Source: JADJOY01 sp046331705 [NCBI: bacterium] (GTDB taxonomy: Bacteria; JADJOY01). From it: a stretch of 64,000 bases of DNA. The position numbers were made by a program, and so were the translations under genes. Below are positions 21,700-30,994 of this stretch, in pieces. Each line of letters opens with the position of its first letter. The first letter of the stretch is position 1. Location: assembly GCA_046331705.1 (NCBI GenBank), contig JAXLQJ010000004.1, positions 62,001 to 126,000 on the forward strand, given 5' to 3'. Under the pieces are notes generated by a model. That model searched no databases, had not been told where the DNA came from, and saw nothing but the letters and a program-made list of their open reading frames with translations.

Positions 21700-23385
21700 G
21701 TGAGCGCAGCGCCGTCGCAGCCCAAGGTCAAGGCCCAGCGGATCGCGAAGGCGTCTCCGTTCATCGCCGCCTTCAGCATCCTCACCATCGTCATCGGCGC
21801 GCTCTCCTGGATTCTCGTCGCCGAGCAGTTCGGCGCGACGAGTCACGCCGATCTGCTCTTCTGGGCGACGTTGGTGCCGGTGATGTTCGGGCAGCACACG
21901 CGCGGGGCGCTCAACCTGGCCTTCGTGCCGAGCTTCGCCGGCACGCGGGTCAAGGGCGGCGAGGAACAGGCGTGGCGGTTGGCCTCGAGCTTCGCCAATC
22001 TCGTCGTGGGAGTCGCGCTCGGCGTGGTGCTCGTGTACGCGCTCGTCGCGCCACTCGGATTCCGCTGGATGACCGGCCGGGATCCCGAGGCCGCGGCCGA
22101 GTTCGCGCGCCTCACGTGGATCCTCGCGTGGATCCTGGTGCTGTGGGTCGTCTTCGCGGTGGTCGAAGCGCTGCTCTACTCGTATCAGCACTACACCACC
22201 ACCGCGTTCTCCACGATGATCTCGACGATCGGTCTGATCGTGGGCGTGAAGGTGCTGGGGCCGCGACTCGGCATCCTCGGCGCTGCCATCGGCATGACCG
22301 GCGGGTACGTGGTGCAGGCCATGGTTCCGGCGGCGCGCCTGTTGCCGTACCGACACCTCTACCGGCGCGGCGTCGACTGGTCGCAACCCGAGTTCCGCGA
22401 GGCCGTCGCCCGGCTCGGCCCCATCGTGATCTTCTCGGTGTGCATGCTCGGCGGCTTCGGAGTGGCGTACGCCGTGTGCGCGAGGCTCGGCGAGGGACGC
22501 GTGGCCGCCTTCCGCTATTGCACGCAGTTGTTGATCGTCCTGCCCGCGCTCGTGAACAGCGCGATCGTGGCGCCGCTCTATCCGCGCATGGCGGAGAAGG
22601 TCGCCGAGGGCGACCACGACACGCTGAAGTGGATGCTGCAGACGTTCGTGCGCATGGTCTTCTTCTTGATGCTGCCGTTCGTCGTGTTGCTGATGGCGCT
22701 ACGGGTGCCGATCGTCCAAGCCCTGTTCGAGCGCGGCGCGTTCACGCCCGAGAGCACCCGGCTCACGGCGATGGCCGTGCTCGGGTTGGCGCCCTGGGTG
22801 CTGGCGATGACGCTGAATCAGCTGCCGACGTCCCTCGCCATGTCGGTCGGCAAGGCGCGGCTGCTCGCCACCATGGGCGCAGTGCTCTTGCCAATCATGG
22901 GTGCGCTCGGGTTCGCGATGTCGAAAGGCCTGGGCTGGGACGTCGCGGGGATCTCCGCGGCGTTCTCGCTCAACTTCTGGATCTCGTTTCCGCTCTTGCT
23001 GCTGATGCTGCGGCGCGAGCTGGGAAGCCTCGGGATGTCGTCGCTCCTGCTGCAGAACGTCCGCACCCTGGCCGCTGCAGCGGCGATGGGTGTCGTCATC
23101 TCGCTGCCGGCCCGGCTCCTGACGAGCTGGCTCGATGGACTGAGCGTCGCGCGCCGCCTGACGGGCGCGTCGCTGACGCTGGCGCGGCTGGGAGAATGCG
23201 CGGTGCTCGGTCTGGCCGGGCTCGCGCTCTACGTGCTGCTCGCACGCCTGGCGCGGGTGCCGGAGGCGCTCGACTTCCGCGCCGCGATGCAGTCGATCCG
23301 TGGTCCGAAGGCGGAGCCTGCGGCGCCCAACGCCGCCGAGAGCGAAACCGTGGGCGAGGCCGCGCCGAGCGGCGTCAGCTCTTGA
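21700..23385 (+). CDS. murJ: MurJ/MviN-type lipid flippase
   Basis: 561 residues from GTG 21700, preceded by GAAAGGA. An integral membrane protein with about 13-14 helices of the MOP superfamily. Family marks include EALLYSYQHYTTTAFSTM in the middle, APLYPRMAEKVAEGD, and the conserved LFERGAFTPESTRLTAMAVL segment. MurJ flips lipid II. This copy is not next to peptidoglycan genes but to glycan genes, so it may instead flip another undecaprenyl- or lipid-linked glycan. The C-terminus is an Ala/Glu-rich tail. The stop overlaps the stop region of the opposing radical SAM gene by 11 bases. Confidence 0.8.
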   Translation: MSAAPSQPKVKAQRIAKASPFIAAFSILTIVIGALSWILVAEQFGATSHADLLFWATLVPVMFGQHTRGALNLAFVPSFAGTRVKGGEEQAWRLASSFANLVVGVALGVVLVYALVAPLGFRWMTGRDPEAAAEFARLTWILAWILVLWVVFAVVEALLYSYQHYTTTAFSTMISTIGLIVGVKVLGPRLGILGAAIGMTGGYVVQAMVPAARLLPYRHLYRRGVDWSQPEFREAVARLGPIVIFSVCMLGGFGVAYAVCARLGEGRVAAFRYCTQLLIVLPALVNSAIVAPLYPRMAEKVAEGDHDTLKWMLQTFVRMVFFLMLPFVVLLMALRVPIVQALFERGAFTPESTRLTAMAVLGLAPWVLAMTLNQLPTSLAMSVGKARLLATMGAVLLPIMGALGFAMSKGLGWDVAGISAAFSLNFWISFPLLLLMLRRELGSLGMSSLLLQNVRTLAAAAAMGVVISLPARLLTSWLDGLSVARRLTGASLTLARLGECAVLGLAGLALYVLLARLARVPEALDFRAAMQSIRGPKAEPAAPNAAESETVGEAAPSGVSS

Positions 23386-24406
23386 CCAGCGACCGGATCC
23401 ACTCGTAGCCGAGCAGGTTCTCGGTCAGAAACGGCTTGAGGTTCCCCACCGGAACACCGGCGACGGCCTTCTGGCAGAGCCGGTCGCACTTCGGGCACAG
23501 ATGGCCTTCGGGAAACCGACGGCTCGCCATCTCCTCGCGCAGCCGCCGCATCGGCTCGCCGTTCCAGATCTCCGGCAGCGTCTGCGTTCGGCAATCCCCG
23601 AGGATGATGTCCTCGAAGTAATCCTGCGGGCACGGCGACACGCGGCCATCCCAGAAGATCGTCATCGCGTACCACGGGAACGTGCACGGTACGTAGCCGC
23701 GCCCCATGCCCTCGGCCCAGGTGACGTCGTCCTCGACGGTGACGTGACCGGCCCAGTTGTGGAGACGCTTGCGATAGAACTTGTCGAGCCCGAGCCCGCG
23801 CAGGTGCTCTTCCAGCTTGGCGCCCTTCTCGCGCTGCTCGGGCGTCTTCATGTCCTCCATCTCGATCACCTGGAAGACGGTGTACGGCTTCTCGGCGCCG
23901 CGCCCCTGGCGGGCGCGAAGGAAGCCCTCGATGTGCGCGAGGGTCTTCTCGAACTTCCCGTTCACGCGATTGCGCTCGTAGGTCGCCTTGTCGTACCCGT
24001 CGAACGAGAAGCTCAGCAGATCCGGCGCCGCGTCCAGCAATCGATCCACACGCTCGGTGTTCAGGATGGTGGCGTTGGTGTGGATCCGGGTGCGGATGCC
24101 GCGCTCGCGACAGAGCCGCACCATCGCGCAGAGGTCCTTGTGGAAGGTGGACTCGCCGCGATGGGTGAGGTTCACGTCGTAGACGAAACCTCGTGCCTCG
24201 TCGACGATCTTCTCGAAGAGCCCGAGGTCCATGTAACCGCGCGGCGGCTGCTCCGGCACGGCCTGCGGGCAATACGGACAGCGCAGGTTGCACCAGCTCG
24301 TGGGCTCGATCCACAGCCGAACCGGCATCGCCTGCGACGTGATCTCCTGCCGTCGGAACGACCAGTAGACCTTCGCCAGTGCGAGAAGTTGCTGGGCCTT
24401 GTTCAT
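23375..24406 (-). CDS. Radical SAM protein with SPASM-like C-terminal cysteine region
   Basis: 343 residues from ATG 24406. Radical SAM cluster motif CNLRCPYC at about residues 37-44, preceded by RLWIEPTSW; HRGESTFHKD; RTRIHTNATILN; LLSFSFDGYDKATYERNR. The C-terminal Cys-rich region (CTFPWYAMTIFWDGRVSPCP, then ILGD, then CPKCDRLC) is of the SPASM/twitch type that binds further Fe-S clusters. Related proteins are annotated as radical SAM/SPASM enzymes of glycan or peptide modification. The gap to the upstream gene in the operon (MT-GT fusion) is 55 bases. Substrate unknown. Confidence 0.88.
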   Translation of the reverse strand: MNKAQQLLALAKVYWSFRRQEITSQAMPVRLWIEPTSWCNLRCPYCPQAVPEQPPRGYMDLGLFEKIVDEARGFVYDVNLTHRGESTFHKDLCAMVRLCRERGIRTRIHTNATILNTERVDRLLDAAPDLLSFSFDGYDKATYERNRVNGKFEKTLAHIEGFLRARQGRGAEKPYTVFQVIEMEDMKTPEQREKGAKLEEHLRGLGLDKFYRKRLHNWAGHVTVEDDVTWAEGMGRGYVPCTFPWYAMTIFWDGRVSPCPQDYFEDIILGDCRTQTLPEIWNGEPMRRLREEMASRRFPEGHLCPKCDRLCQKAVAGVPVGNLKPFLTENLLGYEWIRSLVKS

Positions 24407-24461
24407 GTTCGTTTCGCTCGACACCGGCGAGCGGCGGCCGCGGTCGCGCGCGGCCTTGCCG

Positions 24462-26552
24462 TCAAGCGCGCGGCGCCGCCGTGGCTGCCGCACGTTCCAG
24501 CGCAGCGCTGCCGACGGCGTGGACGACGGCCACCCGAGTCTGTTCCAGGTATCGCTCCCAGCTGTAACGCTCGGTGTAACGCGCCCGCGCCGCCTTCGCG
24601 AGCTCGGCCGCTCGCGTGGCGTCCTCGAGGACGGCGACGATCCCCGCCGCGATGCCGTCCGGCGTCACCGGGGTGAGGCACGCCGTGGTGGCGTCGAGCA
24701 CCTGCGTGTGGGTGTAGAGATCGGTCGCGACGATCGGGCGCCCCCACTTGAGGTAGCTGTAAAGCTTGAGCGGGCTGTTCTGGCCGCGGCTGCGGGTGGA
24801 GACCAGCACGTCCGCCGCGCGCATGAACGCCGGCACGTCCTCGAGCGGCCGCTGCCCGGTCAAGATCACGGCCTTCGCGATGCCGAGCGCGGCGGCGCGC
24901 TCCGCGAGCACGGCCACCTGTCGCTGCTCGCCGCCCACCAACACCAGGCGCGCCTTGGGGACCGAGCGCAACACCAGGGGGAACGAGTCGAGCAGCAGAT
25001 CGAGCCCCTGGTTCACCTCCAGCGTGCCCGTGTAGAGAACGATGCGCGCGCCTTCGGCCGCGAGTGAATCGAGAAGCTCGCGGGACTCGCGCGCCTCGCG
25101 ACCCTCCTCGACCAGGTCGTCCGGAGGCCGGTTCTCGATGAGCACGCACGGTTTGTCGGGCGCGCGCCGATTCACGATGTCCACCAGCGACGGACAGACC
25201 GCGATCACGCTGTCCGAGGCCTCGAGGGTGGTCCGCTCGACGAGCCGCATGGCCTCGCGCGCGAATCGCGAGCGAGTGAACCCGTAGTTGTCGAGTTGCT
25301 CGGGCAGGCTCGAGTGCATGTCGTAGAGATGGGGCACTCCGACGAGCTTGCCGATCAGCGCCCCGATCAAGCCAGCCTCCTCGTGCCCCTGGATCAGGTG
25401 GTAGCGATTCCGCAACGCCAGCCCGAGCGCCTTGAACGCAACCAGCGCATCGAGCGGGATCTTGATCCACGACGGGCCGACGCGCACGTGCCGCACCCCC
25501 GGCAGCGCGGGAATCCGATGGATCCGCACGTTCCGGATCGGCACGTCCTGGCCGACGTGGTAGGTCACCAGATCGACCTCGGCGCCGAGGCTCGACAGCG
25601 CTTCCAGCCGATGGCGGACGCTGAACGGCGTGCCGCGCGAGCTGAAATACGGTTGAGGCGCGATCATCAACACGCGAAGTCGCTCGCGGCGCGTCGCGTG
25701 GATGGTGGCTGGAGCCCCCATCAAGCGCCGGAGCCCGAGCGCAGCGAGGCCACCTTCGATCACCTTCGAGAGGCCGAGCCGGCGCAGCTTGCGGTGAAAC
25801 GCGATTGGCAGCACGTACTCGCGGTGCGTCTCCCGGACCTCGAAGCCGTTGCGGATGAGCTCGCGCTTGAGCGCTCGGATCGAGAACGTCCGGTAGACCT
25901 GCTCGTCGGTGCCGAGGAGCCGCTTCAGCACGGGATCGAGCCGCGCGAAGCTCATTCGCGGCGGCACGTCGAACACCAGGTTCCGATCGGCGACCCGGCA
26001 GAGCTCGGCGAGCGCGCCCTTCCAGTCCACCACGTGCATCAGCACGCGCAGGCAAACGACGGAGTCGAACGCGCGATCGCCGAACGGGAGATCGTGGGCA
26101 TCTCCGGTCAAGAGCGCCAGGCGACCGGCGACCTCCGGCGACGACTTCTCGCTGGCGCAGCCGAGCATGAGCGGCGAGGCGTCGATGCCCACCACCCGCG
26201 CGCCGTCCCGCGCCAGCGGCAAGGCGAGGCGCCCCGTGCCCACACCGACGTCGAGGATCCGCCGCCCAGCGACCGGATGCGCGAGCATCCGCCGCACCAC
26301 CTGCTCCTGGCCGTCGGCGATCCACTGCCCGATCTCGCCGCTGAACTTCGAGCGATCGAAATCGCGCGCGATCTCGGGGCGCTGATAGACGCGATACGAG
26401 TAATGGTCGGACTGGCGCGTCGCCGCGGCGACCGCTCGCACCGCCGGCGGGGCCGGGGCCGCGGCGGGCTCGGACGTCTTGCCGGGAGGCACCGCGTGCT
26501 CCTGTCGGGCCGATTGACCCGTTCCATCCGCCACCCGCAACGCTCCCGTCAC
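24462..26552 (-). CDS. Fused SAM-methyltransferase and glycosyltransferase (GT4-like)
   Basis: 696 residues from GTG 26552, with GAGGGAGG placed 6 bases upstream. Residues about 35-290 form a class I methyltransferase: ILDVGVGTGRLALPLAR (SAM loop), VVGIDASPLML, TGDAHDLPFGDRAFDSVVC. From about residue 300 a GT-B glycosyltransferase starts anew: LRVLMIAPQPYFSSRGTPFS, VDLVTYHVG, HLIQGHEEAGLIGALIGKL, then the second Rossmann domain RIVLYTGTLEVNQGLDLLL, VLVGGEQRQV, and SPLKLYSYLKWGRPIVATD with the donor-binding region. No stop or start divides the two. It lies 29 bases downstream of the B12 radical SAM gene. Likely builds and methylates an envelope glycan or glycolipid; acceptor unknown. Confidence 0.87.
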   Translation of the reverse strand: MTGALRVADGTGQSARQEHAVPPGKTSEPAAAPAPPAVRAVAAATRQSDHYSYRVYQRPEIARDFDRSKFSGEIGQWIADGQEQVVRRMLAHPVAGRRILDVGVGTGRLALPLARDGARVVGIDASPLMLGCASEKSSPEVAGRLALLTGDAHDLPFGDRAFDSVVCLRVLMHVVDWKGALAELCRVADRNLVFDVPPRMSFARLDPVLKRLLGTDEQVYRTFSIRALKRELIRNGFEVRETHREYVLPIAFHRKLRRLGLSKVIEGGLAALGLRRLMGAPATIHATRRERLRVLMIAPQPYFSSRGTPFSVRHRLEALSSLGAEVDLVTYHVGQDVPIRNVRIHRIPALPGVRHVRVGPSWIKIPLDALVAFKALGLALRNRYHLIQGHEEAGLIGALIGKLVGVPHLYDMHSSLPEQLDNYGFTRSRFAREAMRLVERTTLEASDSVIAVCPSLVDIVNRRAPDKPCVLIENRPPDDLVEEGREARESRELLDSLAAEGARIVLYTGTLEVNQGLDLLLDSFPLVLRSVPKARLVLVGGEQRQVAVLAERAAALGIAKAVILTGQRPLEDVPAFMRAADVLVSTRSRGQNSPLKLYSYLKWGRPIVATDLYTHTQVLDATTACLTPVTPDGIAAGIVAVLEDATRAAELAKAARARYTERYSWERYLEQTRVAVVHAVGSAALERAAATAAPRA

Positions 26553-26581
26553 GACGACCCTCCCTCGCGTTCGTGCACCGC

Positions 26582-28081
26582 TCAGTGCACCGTGAAGCCG
26601 ACCGGCCCGTGATGCGGCGTCTCGCCGCGCAGCCGCGCCATCAAGCGAAACCGGAGCAAGGTCAGCGTCAGCACCGCGTAGCGATAGACGTCTCGCCACG
26701 AGTAGAGACTCGACAGCACCGCCGGAAGCTTGCGCTTGACCCGGACTTTCTTGTGGGCGATCGAGAAGCGCACCATCAGCTCGCAGATCTGCGCCCACGA
26801 GAGCTTGTCGAGATAGAGCGGCGCATGACCCTGCACCGCGGGCAAGAGGACGACGCGGGAGTCGTGCTCGACGCTCCACGAGAAGTCCTTGGGAAGCTGA
26901 CCTTCCTCCCGTGCCCGGTCCTCGATCGGCGTCCCGGGATAGACGTGCAGGATGGACATGCTCGCGTCGGCGCGATTGCGCACCTTCTCGATCACGCCGA
27001 TGGTCTCCTGCGCCTCCGCCCAGGTCTCGGTCGGATGCGAGAAGACGAAGAACGCCGAGGGCACCATGCCGAGCTCGTTGCACCAATCGATGACGTCGTA
27101 GGCCTGATCGAGGGTGGCGCGCTTGGTGATGATGTCGCGCGACACTCGCTCGTTCGCCGACTCGATGCCGAAGCCGACCCCGAACAAGCCACACTCGTGC
27201 ATCCGCGCGAGCAACGCGCGATCCATCACGTCCACCCGCACCTCGCACCACCAGTGCATGCGCAGCTTGCGGCGCTCCATCTCGTCGCAGATCTCGTAGA
27301 CGCGCTTGGGGCTGTAGTTGAAGGTGTCGTCGTAGAACCAGATCGCCTGCGCGCCGTACTTCTCCTTCAGGAGCTGCATCTCGTCGACCACCTGCAACGG
27401 GGTGATGGCGCGCATCTTCCGGCCCCAATTGGTGGGCGTCGCGCAGAACTTACAGGTGAACGGACAACCGCGGCTGGTCATGATGTTGCCGCCCGGCACC
27501 TTGCCGACGCCCGGGACGTCCATCAGGAACGGATAGCGTTCCATCGGCTCCAGATGGCGCGCGGGCATCGGCATCGTCGACAGGTCGCGCATCAGCGCAC
27601 GCTTGGGATTGCGCGTGATCTTGCCGTTGCGCCAGGTCAGCCCGGCGACCGACTCGAGCGAGCTGCCCAGCTCGAGCGCCTGGACGGTCTCGAGCATCGT
27701 CTCCTCGCCTTCGCCTTCGCACACGGCGTCGATGGCGCGGATGTGCTCGAGGGTATCGATGCCCGTCCCGTTGAAATGCGGCCCACCCATGATCGTGAAC
27801 GCGCCGGGGTGGGCCTGCTTCGCGACTTCCGCGAGACGGAAGCTCAAGAAGCGATTCTCGGTGGTGGTGGTGACACCGACGACGTCCGGCCGGTCATTCC
27901 GGATCTTGTCGGCCACCTGGTTCCAGTCCATCCCGAGAATGTGGGTGGGCACGACTTCGATGTCGTAGCCCGCCTCTTCGAGGACGGCGGCGATGTAGAG
28001 ATGCCCGAGCGCCGGCATCATGTTTTCCTGCCAACGTTCGGCGAAGTAGCCGCCGGGAGGAACGTAGAGCTGAATCTTCAT
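26582..28081 (-). CDS. B12-binding-domain radical SAM protein
   Basis: 499 residues from ATG 28081, with GGGAAGG about 9 bases upstream. The N-terminal cobalamin-binding-type domain has MMPALGHLYIAAVLEEAGY, DVVGVTTTTEN and FTIMGGPHFN. The radical SAM core has SRGCPFTCKFCATP (CxxxCxxC), AIWFYDDTFNYSPKR and VGFGIESANERV. A C-terminal helical part ends in LTLLRFRLMARLRGETP. This is the first gene of a minus-strand group continuing into the MT-GT fusion and the SPASM radical SAM protein. Members of this large class methylate or rearrange lipids and small molecules; the reaction here is not predictable. Confidence 0.88.
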   Translation of the reverse strand: MKIQLYVPPGGYFAERWQENMMPALGHLYIAAVLEEAGYDIEVVPTHILGMDWNQVADKIRNDRPDVVGVTTTTENRFLSFRLAEVAKQAHPGAFTIMGGPHFNGTGIDTLEHIRAIDAVCEGEGEETMLETVQALELGSSLESVAGLTWRNGKITRNPKRALMRDLSTMPMPARHLEPMERYPFLMDVPGVGKVPGGNIMTSRGCPFTCKFCATPTNWGRKMRAITPLQVVDEMQLLKEKYGAQAIWFYDDTFNYSPKRVYEICDEMERRKLRMHWWCEVRVDVMDRALLARMHECGLFGVGFGIESANERVSRDIITKRATLDQAYDVIDWCNELGMVPSAFFVFSHPTETWAEAQETIGVIEKVRNRADASMSILHVYPGTPIEDRAREEGQLPKDFSWSVEHDSRVVLLPAVQGHAPLYLDKLSWAQICELMVRFSIAHKKVRVKRKLPAVLSSLYSWRDVYRYAVLTLTLLRFRLMARLRGETPHHGPVGFTVH

Positions 28082-28397
28082 GCGGTGCGACCTTCCCGCC
28101 GCGCTCGGGAACGCGAGCCGGCGGATTGAAATCACGCCTATGACGCGACGCGCAATCCGCGACGTCGCCCACTCTAGCCGAGCGCCACGCTCGGCACAAG
28201 GACGCTTGGGATGGGTAGACGGAGCGCAACGTAACGGTGGGCATGGGGCGCGTCAAACCTGCGATGCCCACAGGTTGCGGCCTCCAAGTACGCCATCCCC
28301 AACCGGTAGCGCACGACGATCGGTTGGCCCAGACCGCACCGCCCCGAGCAGCCAGCGACGCGCTTGGGACGCACTGGCGCGGTGCGTCAGCGGGGAT
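28082..28397. other. Non-coding gap between two minus-strand groups
   Basis: 316 bases between the stop of the hexapeptide acyltransferase gene and the start of the B12 radical SAM gene. It must carry the promoter of the latter if it is a separate transcript. No clear -35/-10, hairpin with T-tract, or RNA structure was recognised. Confidence 0.4.
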
Positions 28398-29153
28398 TCA
28401 GGGGTCGAGACGCGACCGCTGGACCCGTGCGGGGATGCCGGTGGCGATCGCGAACGCCGGGACGTCCTTGGTGACCACCGCGCCGGCGCCCACGACCGCG
28501 TCGTGACCGATCGTGACACCGTCCATGATCGTCACGTGGGCGCCGATCCAGCAGTTGTCCTCGATCCGCACGCCGCGCGTGGACGAGCCCTGTTGGATGA
28601 TCGGAACGTCCACGCGGTCGAAGTCGTGACGGCCGCCGCCGAGGACGTAGCAGAACGAGGAGATCAGCACGTTCGAGCCGATCTCGACGTTCGACTCGGA
28701 GTGGATCACGCAGTTGATGCCGACGTTGGTGCGGTCGCCGATCCGGATGCTTCCCTCCTTGCAGCCGATCACCGAGTTGCGACCCACCATCACGAAGTCG
28801 CCGATGCGAATGCCGTCGTTGGCGACGCCCTTGGCGTCGAGGACCGCGCCATCGTCGAAGATGCAGCCCGCGCCCACCCGTACCTTGTGCGGCTGACGCA
28901 AGGCGATGTTGCGACCGAAGGCGACGCCCGCGCCCACGGCGCCCAGCAGGCGCGGATAGAGAACCTTGCGCGCCGCGAAGCCGAGAGCACCCGGCAGCCC
29001 GGATGCCACGAGCACGACGAGCTCGAACAAAAGCCAGCGCCACAGCCCCACGTCGCCGACCACCGTCTCCCGGTAACGCGCCACCGCCGATCGACGGGGG
29101 TCCGTCATGCGACTCTGCAGGTCGGTTTTCTGCTCGGCTCGAACGTTGCTCAC
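28398..29153 (-). CDS. Hexapeptide-repeat (left-handed beta-helix) acyltransferase
   Basis: 251 residues if the GTG at 29153 is used; an ATG at 29108 (MTDPRRSAVARYRE) gives 236. The GTG forms a GTGA overlap with the upstream stop, so coupling favours it. N-terminal membrane-associated segment LWRWLLFELVVLVASGLPGA, then many hexapeptide turns (VRVGAGCIFDDGAVLDAKG, IRIGDFVMVGRNSVIGC) and the CoA-side end VVTKDVPAFAIATGIPARV. Resembles WbbJ/maltose O-acetyltransferase-type enzymes that acetylate sugars of surface glycans. A conserved His is present in GGGRHDFDR. Last gene of the mutS-headed group. Confidence 0.88.
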   Translation of the reverse strand: MSNVRAEQKTDLQSRMTDPRRSAVARYRETVVGDVGLWRWLLFELVVLVASGLPGALGFAARKVLYPRLLGAVGAGVAFGRNIALRQPHKVRVGAGCIFDDGAVLDAKGVANDGIRIGDFVMVGRNSVIGCKEGSIRIGDRTNVGINCVIHSESNVEIGSNVLISSFCYVLGGGRHDFDRVDVPIIQQGSSTRGVRIEDNCWIGAHVTIMDGVTIGHDAVVGAGAVVTKDVPAFAIATGIPARVQRSRLDP

Positions 29154-30994
29154 CCTGCCCCTCCCGCACCCTGGCGCACCACGTCCAGATTCACGAAGAC
29201 CCCCAAGTAGCGCGTGTCGCCGACCAGGCCCGACTCGGACTCGAGCGCCGGCACGAAGCCCGCGCGACTCGTCACCGCAACACGATGGAGCACCACGTCG
29301 AGGCCCTTGTGTCGATAGCGGAAGCCACCGCCCGGCGCAAACGACACCGTGCGCACCTCGTTGGGCTCGAGCGCGAGCGCCGTCTCGACGCCCTCGACCC
29401 GGATGGTGACGCGGTTGGGCTTGGTGCCGTTGCGGATCGATAGCCGGATCTGATCCAGCGCTTCGCTCGATTGCAGCAAGAACTCCGCAGTCCGGCGCCC
29501 ACGCGTCCAGAAGCACCCGGCGCCTCGCGCACGCTCGTCCGGCACCCACGTGCAGCCCGACTCGGGACCGTAGAACGCGTCATCGAGGTAGTAGAGCTTG
29601 TAACGCACGGGATTGCCGAACGGTTTGCCGTACGCGTGCGGGTTGGTGTCCGTGGGCAAGTCGAGCAGCAGCTCGCGATCGGGCACGAACCACCGCCACG
29701 GAAAGCCCATCGCATGGCTCCCCGGCGACGCCGTGGCGGCGATCGGCGCCAGCAGCACCGAACCGAGCAGCAAACCCGCAACACCCCACGCGAACGCGAG
29801 GCTGCGCGACGCGAGCGGGCGCGCGAGCAGGAAGAAAAGCAGCGCGTAGGTGCCCATGAAGTAGCGATTCCCGATCGCGCCGCCTCCACCCACGTAGTTG
29901 AACGGGATGAAGTAGAGCGCCCAGCCGATCTCGACGGCGGCGACGGCGATCAAGCCCCAGCGCCACGCATCGCGCGGCCGGCGCAGGAACGCGAGCACCG
30001 CCAGCGCCGCGACCGGAAAGTGCCACGCGATCCCGCCGAACCTTCCGAGTGCGTACGCACGCCAACCCGCCACCCACTCCGCCAGCGTCGCCTCGTCGTC
30101 GAGCTTCTCGGTGGTCATCGGGAAGCATTGATCGATGCCGAGACGCGGATCCTCGAGCGGGAATCGAAACAGGCAGGTGACGCGGTGGCCGCCTTGGTAG
30201 TTGAGCTCGCCGGTCGTCCAGCGATTCACCGCGAAGAGCCCAGCCACGGTCGCGACGAACACGGCTCCCACCACCACCGTCCCACGCCAGCGCCGCCGCG
30301 CGAGGCAGGACAGGCCGAGCGGCACCGCGAGAACCACGTTCGGCATGGGCTTCAGGAACGTTGCCAGCCCGAACAGCACGGCTGCGGCCACCTCGCGCGG
30401 CTCGGTGCCGAATCGACGCGCCCACGCGCCGTCGAGGGGCTCGCGGCGAAACGGCGGGCGAAACCACAGACACATCCCGAGGAAGACCAGCGCGAAGTGC
30501 GTGACCTCGGTGGTCATCCAACGCGCGTAGATCGGCAGCACCGAGGCGCCGACGAAGGTGGCGGCCGTGGCGGCGGCGCCGCGCGCCAACCCCTGGACAC
30601 GCAACCACGCCGCGCCCGCGAGCACGCAGCCGGCGAGCAGCACTGCGTGGAGCGCGAGGAATCCGCGCCCGCCGAGCAAGCGCACGCCCGGTGCAGCGAG
30701 CAGCGGCAACAGGTACCCCTTGCCGTAGACGATGCGATCGCCCGCCACTTGCTTGAGGAAGACGCCCTGCGGTCCGCCCGGGAACTCGCGCTGGGAGCGC
30801 GCCAGATCCTCGCGCGTGTAGCTCAGGTCGAGATCGTGCGCGAGGCTCTCCGCCATCATGTAGTAGGTGGCTTCGTCGCTCTGGAACACCCGCTGGCGCG
30901 CGACGGGCAGATCGGAGGTGAGGCCGACGCCCACGGCGAAGCCGAGCACGGCCAGCGCGAGCACCAGCCCGCGGCGCGGGGCCCAGGCGCTCAC
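29150..30994 (-). CDS. GT39-like polytopic membrane protein (glycosyltransferase family 39/83 type)
   Basis: 614 residues from GTG 30994, whose GTGA overlaps the mutS stop. The N-terminal helix is followed by a loop with FQSDEATYYMMAESLAHDLD, carrying an Asp-Glu pair typical of the first periplasmic loop of lipid-linked-sugar-dependent glycosyltransferases. Then about ten membrane helices, for example FGLATFLKPMPNVVLAVPLG, and a soluble C-terminal region of about 170 residues with beta-strand character (IRLSIRNGTKPNRVTIRVEG). Probably transfers a sugar from a polyprenyl-phosphate donor on the periplasmic side. Partner acyltransferase immediately downstream. Confidence 0.75.
   Translation of the reverse strand: MSAWAPRRGLVLALAVLGFAVGVGLTSDLPVARQRVFQSDEATYYMMAESLAHDLDLSYTREDLARSQREFPGGPQGVFLKQVAGDRIVYGKGYLLPLLAAPGVRLLGGRGFLALHAVLLAGCVLAGAAWLRVQGLARGAAATAATFVGASVLPIYARWMTTEVTHFALVFLGMCLWFRPPFRREPLDGAWARRFGTEPREVAAAVLFGLATFLKPMPNVVLAVPLGLSCLARRRWRGTVVVGAVFVATVAGLFAVNRWTTGELNYQGGHRVTCLFRFPLEDPRLGIDQCFPMTTEKLDDEATLAEWVAGWRAYALGRFGGIAWHFPVAALAVLAFLRRPRDAWRWGLIAVAAVEIGWALYFIPFNYVGGGGAIGNRYFMGTYALLFFLLARPLASRSLAFAWGVAGLLLGSVLLAPIAATASPGSHAMGFPWRWFVPDRELLLDLPTDTNPHAYGKPFGNPVRYKLYYLDDAFYGPESGCTWVPDERARGAGCFWTRGRRTAEFLLQSSEALDQIRLSIRNGTKPNRVTIRVEGVETALALEPNEVRTVSFAPGGGFRYRHKGLDVVLHRVAVTSRAGFVPALESESGLVGDTRYLGVFVNLDVVRQGAGGAG

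Noticed and set aside
24403-26325. 640-codon alternative frame within the methyltransferase-glycosyltransferase gene
   Set aside because: Arg/Ala-rich shadow with no motifs.
26553-27428. Upstream extension of the methyltransferase-glycosyltransferase frame
   Set aside because: It lies inside the B12 radical SAM gene; the GTG at 26552 has a strong ribosome site.
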